This document shows positions 4,587 through 5,363 of a DNA stretch of 5,363 bases, piece after piece. The DNA is from Candidatus Poseidoniaceae archaeon (GTDB lineage Archaea > Thermoplasmatota > Poseidoniia > Poseidoniales > Poseidoniaceae). Where the stretch lies: positions 1 to 5,363 of the forward strand of contig JAKUNY010000106.1 in assembly GCA_022451765.1 (NCBI GenBank). The letters run 5' to 3'. A program made the position numbers and the translations under genes. Below the pieces are notes generated by a model. It saw only the letters and a list, made by a program, of their open reading frames with translations. It was not told where the DNA came from and did no database searches. The stretch's first letter is position 1. Each line of letters starts with the position of its first letter.

Positions 4587-4766
4587 TTGTCAAAGGGTAC
4601 ACCATCCATGGGTCGTCGACAGAAGACAACACACATCCGCTGCCGACGCTGTGGTCGCAACTCATTCCACAAGCAAAAAGGCGTATGTGCTTCTTGTGGA
4701 TACGGCAAGACTGCGCGAATGCGAACCTACAGCTGGAACAAGAAATCCCACCGACCTAAGGCCTAA
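4587..4766 (+). CDS. rpl37e: Large-subunit ribosomal protein eL37 (L37e), TTG start
   Basis: This 59-residue zinc-finger protein of the 50S subunit is decoded directly from the sequence. From TTG it reads MSKGTPSMGRRQKTTHIRC, matching the conserved K-G-T-P-S-x-G-x-R opening of L37e. The two C-x2-C zinc pairs (Cys19/22 and Cys34/37) follow in the contexts CRRCGR and CASCGYG, then R-x-R-T-Y-S-W-N-K-K near the end. An ATG start at 4608 would give 52 residues and lose the conserved KGTPS stretch. AGGTGA four bases before the TTG settles the choice. purF follows 59 bases downstream, and an L37e-purF pairing is common in archaea, often after an Lsm gene. Here a membrane gene, not Lsm, lies upstream. 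Confidence 0.95.
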   Translation: MSKGTPSMGRRQKTTHIRCRRCGRNSFHKQKGVCASCGYGKTARMRTYSWNKKSHRPKA

Positions 4767-4825
4767 ACAAAATTAGGGGGAAGGAATACAAAGGCGGCGC
4801 GACTGTCCGTAACAAAGGGACTCAC
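4767..4825 (+). other. Spacer between L37e and purF
   Basis: These 59 bases hold no gene. A purine-rich run follows the L37e stop, and AAGGGA at 4815-4820 lies five bases before the purF ATG, a poor match to the AGGTGA used elsewhere. No hairpin or T-run terminator is evident, so L37e and purF may share a transcript. Confidence 0.4.
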
Positions 4826-5335
4826 ATGTGCGGCATTATCGGCATCGTTGGGCGGCCTGGTTCACACGTAAACCAAGCACTCTATGACGGTCTTACTGTT
4901 CTCCAGCACCGAGGTCAAGATGCTGCCGGCATCATGACAGAGTGGAATGAAAAATTCAACCTCCGCAAAGGAAACGGGTTGGTATCTGACGTTTTCTACA
5001 AGCGACACATGCAGAAATTGCTTGGGCACATTGGTATAGGACACGTACGTTATCCGACCGCTGGCTCATCCTCAACTGCGGAAGCACAACCGTTCTACGT
5101 GAACTCACCGTATGGACTCGCACTTGCCCACAACGGTAATTTGACCAACAACAACGAGATTGCGAATAAATTGGTCACTGAACATCGTCGACACGTCAAT
5201 ACAACAAGTGATTCAGAGGTGTTGCTCAATCACCTTGCGGTTCAGCTCGATCTCCTCAGCGATCAGATGAGCATAGGAGGTGAACCTTTCCTCGACGTTG
5301 ATTCATTCTTCAATGCAAGAAAGAAGGTCAATTAA
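4826..5335 (+). CDS. purF: Amidophosphoribosyltransferase (PurF), glutaminase domain, interrupted by an in-frame TAA
   Basis: PurF catalyses the first committed step of purine synthesis, moving the glutamine amide nitrogen to PRPP to form 5-phosphoribosylamine. The N-terminal class II (Ntn) glutamine amidotransferase domain is intact: Cys2 follows Met directly and is the catalytic nucleophile, so no propeptide is needed. Glutamine-site motifs follow: LQHRGQDAAG (26-35), GHVRYPTAG (72-80) with Arg75, AHNGNLTN (101-108) and SDSEVLLN (128-135). The ORF ends after 169 codons at TAA (5333-5335), whereas full PurF is about 450-500 residues with a phosphoribosyltransferase domain. Codons after the TAA continue in the same frame as TVRGGDGCV, close to the family's T-V-R-G-G-Y segment. 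The gene therefore runs on past the window with one nonsense codon. This is either a real lesion or, more likely, a sequence error. The start has only a weak AAGGGA site. Confidence 0.92.
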   Translation: MCGIIGIVGRPGSHVNQALYDGLTVLQHRGQDAAGIMTEWNEKFNLRKGNGLVSDVFYKRHMQKLLGHIGIGHVRYPTAGSSSTAEAQPFYVNSPYGLALAHNGNLTNNNEIANKLVTEHRRHVNTTSDSEVLLNHLAVQLDLLSDQMSIGGEPFLDVDSFFNARKKVN

Positions 5336-5363
5336 ACGGTTCGGGGTGGTGATGGTTGTGTTG
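5333..5363 (+). other. purF: In-frame continuation of purF after the TAA
   Basis: With TAA read through, the frame encodes TVRGGDGCV to the window edge, which lines up with the TVRGGYxxV segment that follows this point in PurF proteins. Asp replaces the usual Tyr (GAT for TAT, one base). TAA is an ordinary stop elsewhere here (4075-4077, 4764-4766), so codon reassignment is not an explanation. A CAA or GAA codon changed at one base would restore the gene. Confidence 0.7.

Noticed and set aside
4579..4776. Plus-strand open frame (65 codons) over L37e
   Set aside because: Different frame from L37e; the L37e frame carries the zinc motifs and conserved N-terminus.
5333..5335. Stop-codon reassignment or programmed recoding of TAA
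   Set aside because: TAA ends two other genes normally here, and no recoding element can be seen in the few remaining bases; a point lesion or error is simpler.
1..5363. Mobile elements, CRISPR arrays or tRNA-linked integration
   Set aside because: No transposase, integrase, spaced direct repeats or duplicated tRNA 3' end was found; the tRNA is packed between conserved housekeeping genes.

Overview
The window is archaeal. It carries ribosomal proteins eL44 (L44e), eS27 (S27e) and eL37 (L37e), initiation factor aIF2-alpha, the H/ACA RNP protein Nop10, a PAC2-type proteasome assembly chaperone, a ubiquitin-like small modifier and a tRNA-Ser with a long variable arm. Internal cistrons use the archaeal Shine-Dalgarno AGGTGA. 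Gene content, fairly even base composition and the unusual L44e sequence suggest a planktonic euryarchaeon, perhaps Marine Group II/III (Poseidoniales-like). That lineage is inference, not proof.

Layout. (1) 1-477 (+): C-terminal part of an OB-fold (RPA/SSB-like) protein whose frame is open to the left edge. (2) 474-677 (-): a 67-residue beta-grasp protein ending in Gly-Gly (SAMP/MoaD/ThiS/Urm1 type), convergent with (1); the two stop codons share one CTAG. (3) 729-810 (+): tRNA-Ser(CGA), divergent from (2). (4) 812-3142 (-): a classical archaeal translation operon, transcribed as L44e, S27e, aIF2-alpha, Nop10, PAC2. S27e (56 aa) is a small gene. A perfect 15-nt inverted repeat fills the whole S27e/aIF2-alpha spacer. 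(5) 3274-4513 (+): two overlapping genes for multi-pass membrane proteins of unknown function. (6) 4587-4766 (+): L37e, starting at TTG. (7) 4826 to the right edge (+): purF, with its glutaminase domain intact but an in-frame TAA 30 bases before the window ends.

Functionally, most of the window concerns making proteins (ribosomal proteins, initiation factor, rRNA pseudouridylation, tRNA-Ser). On the left it also holds parts of the archaeal protein-modification and proteasome machinery: a Gly-Gly modifier and a PAC2 protein with a C-terminal Phe-Tyr-Ile (HbYX) tail, separated by the tRNA gene. The L37e-purF pair is a familiar archaeal neighbourhood. No mobile element, CRISPR array or large repeat was seen, and no gene-free stretch reaches 300 bases; the longest is the 131-base divergent promoter region at 3143-3273. 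I see no wholly new multi-gene system. The best leads are the purF nonsense codon, the spacer hairpin, the L44e that has lost its zinc ligands, the modifier/PAC2 neighbourhood and the uncharacterised membrane pair.
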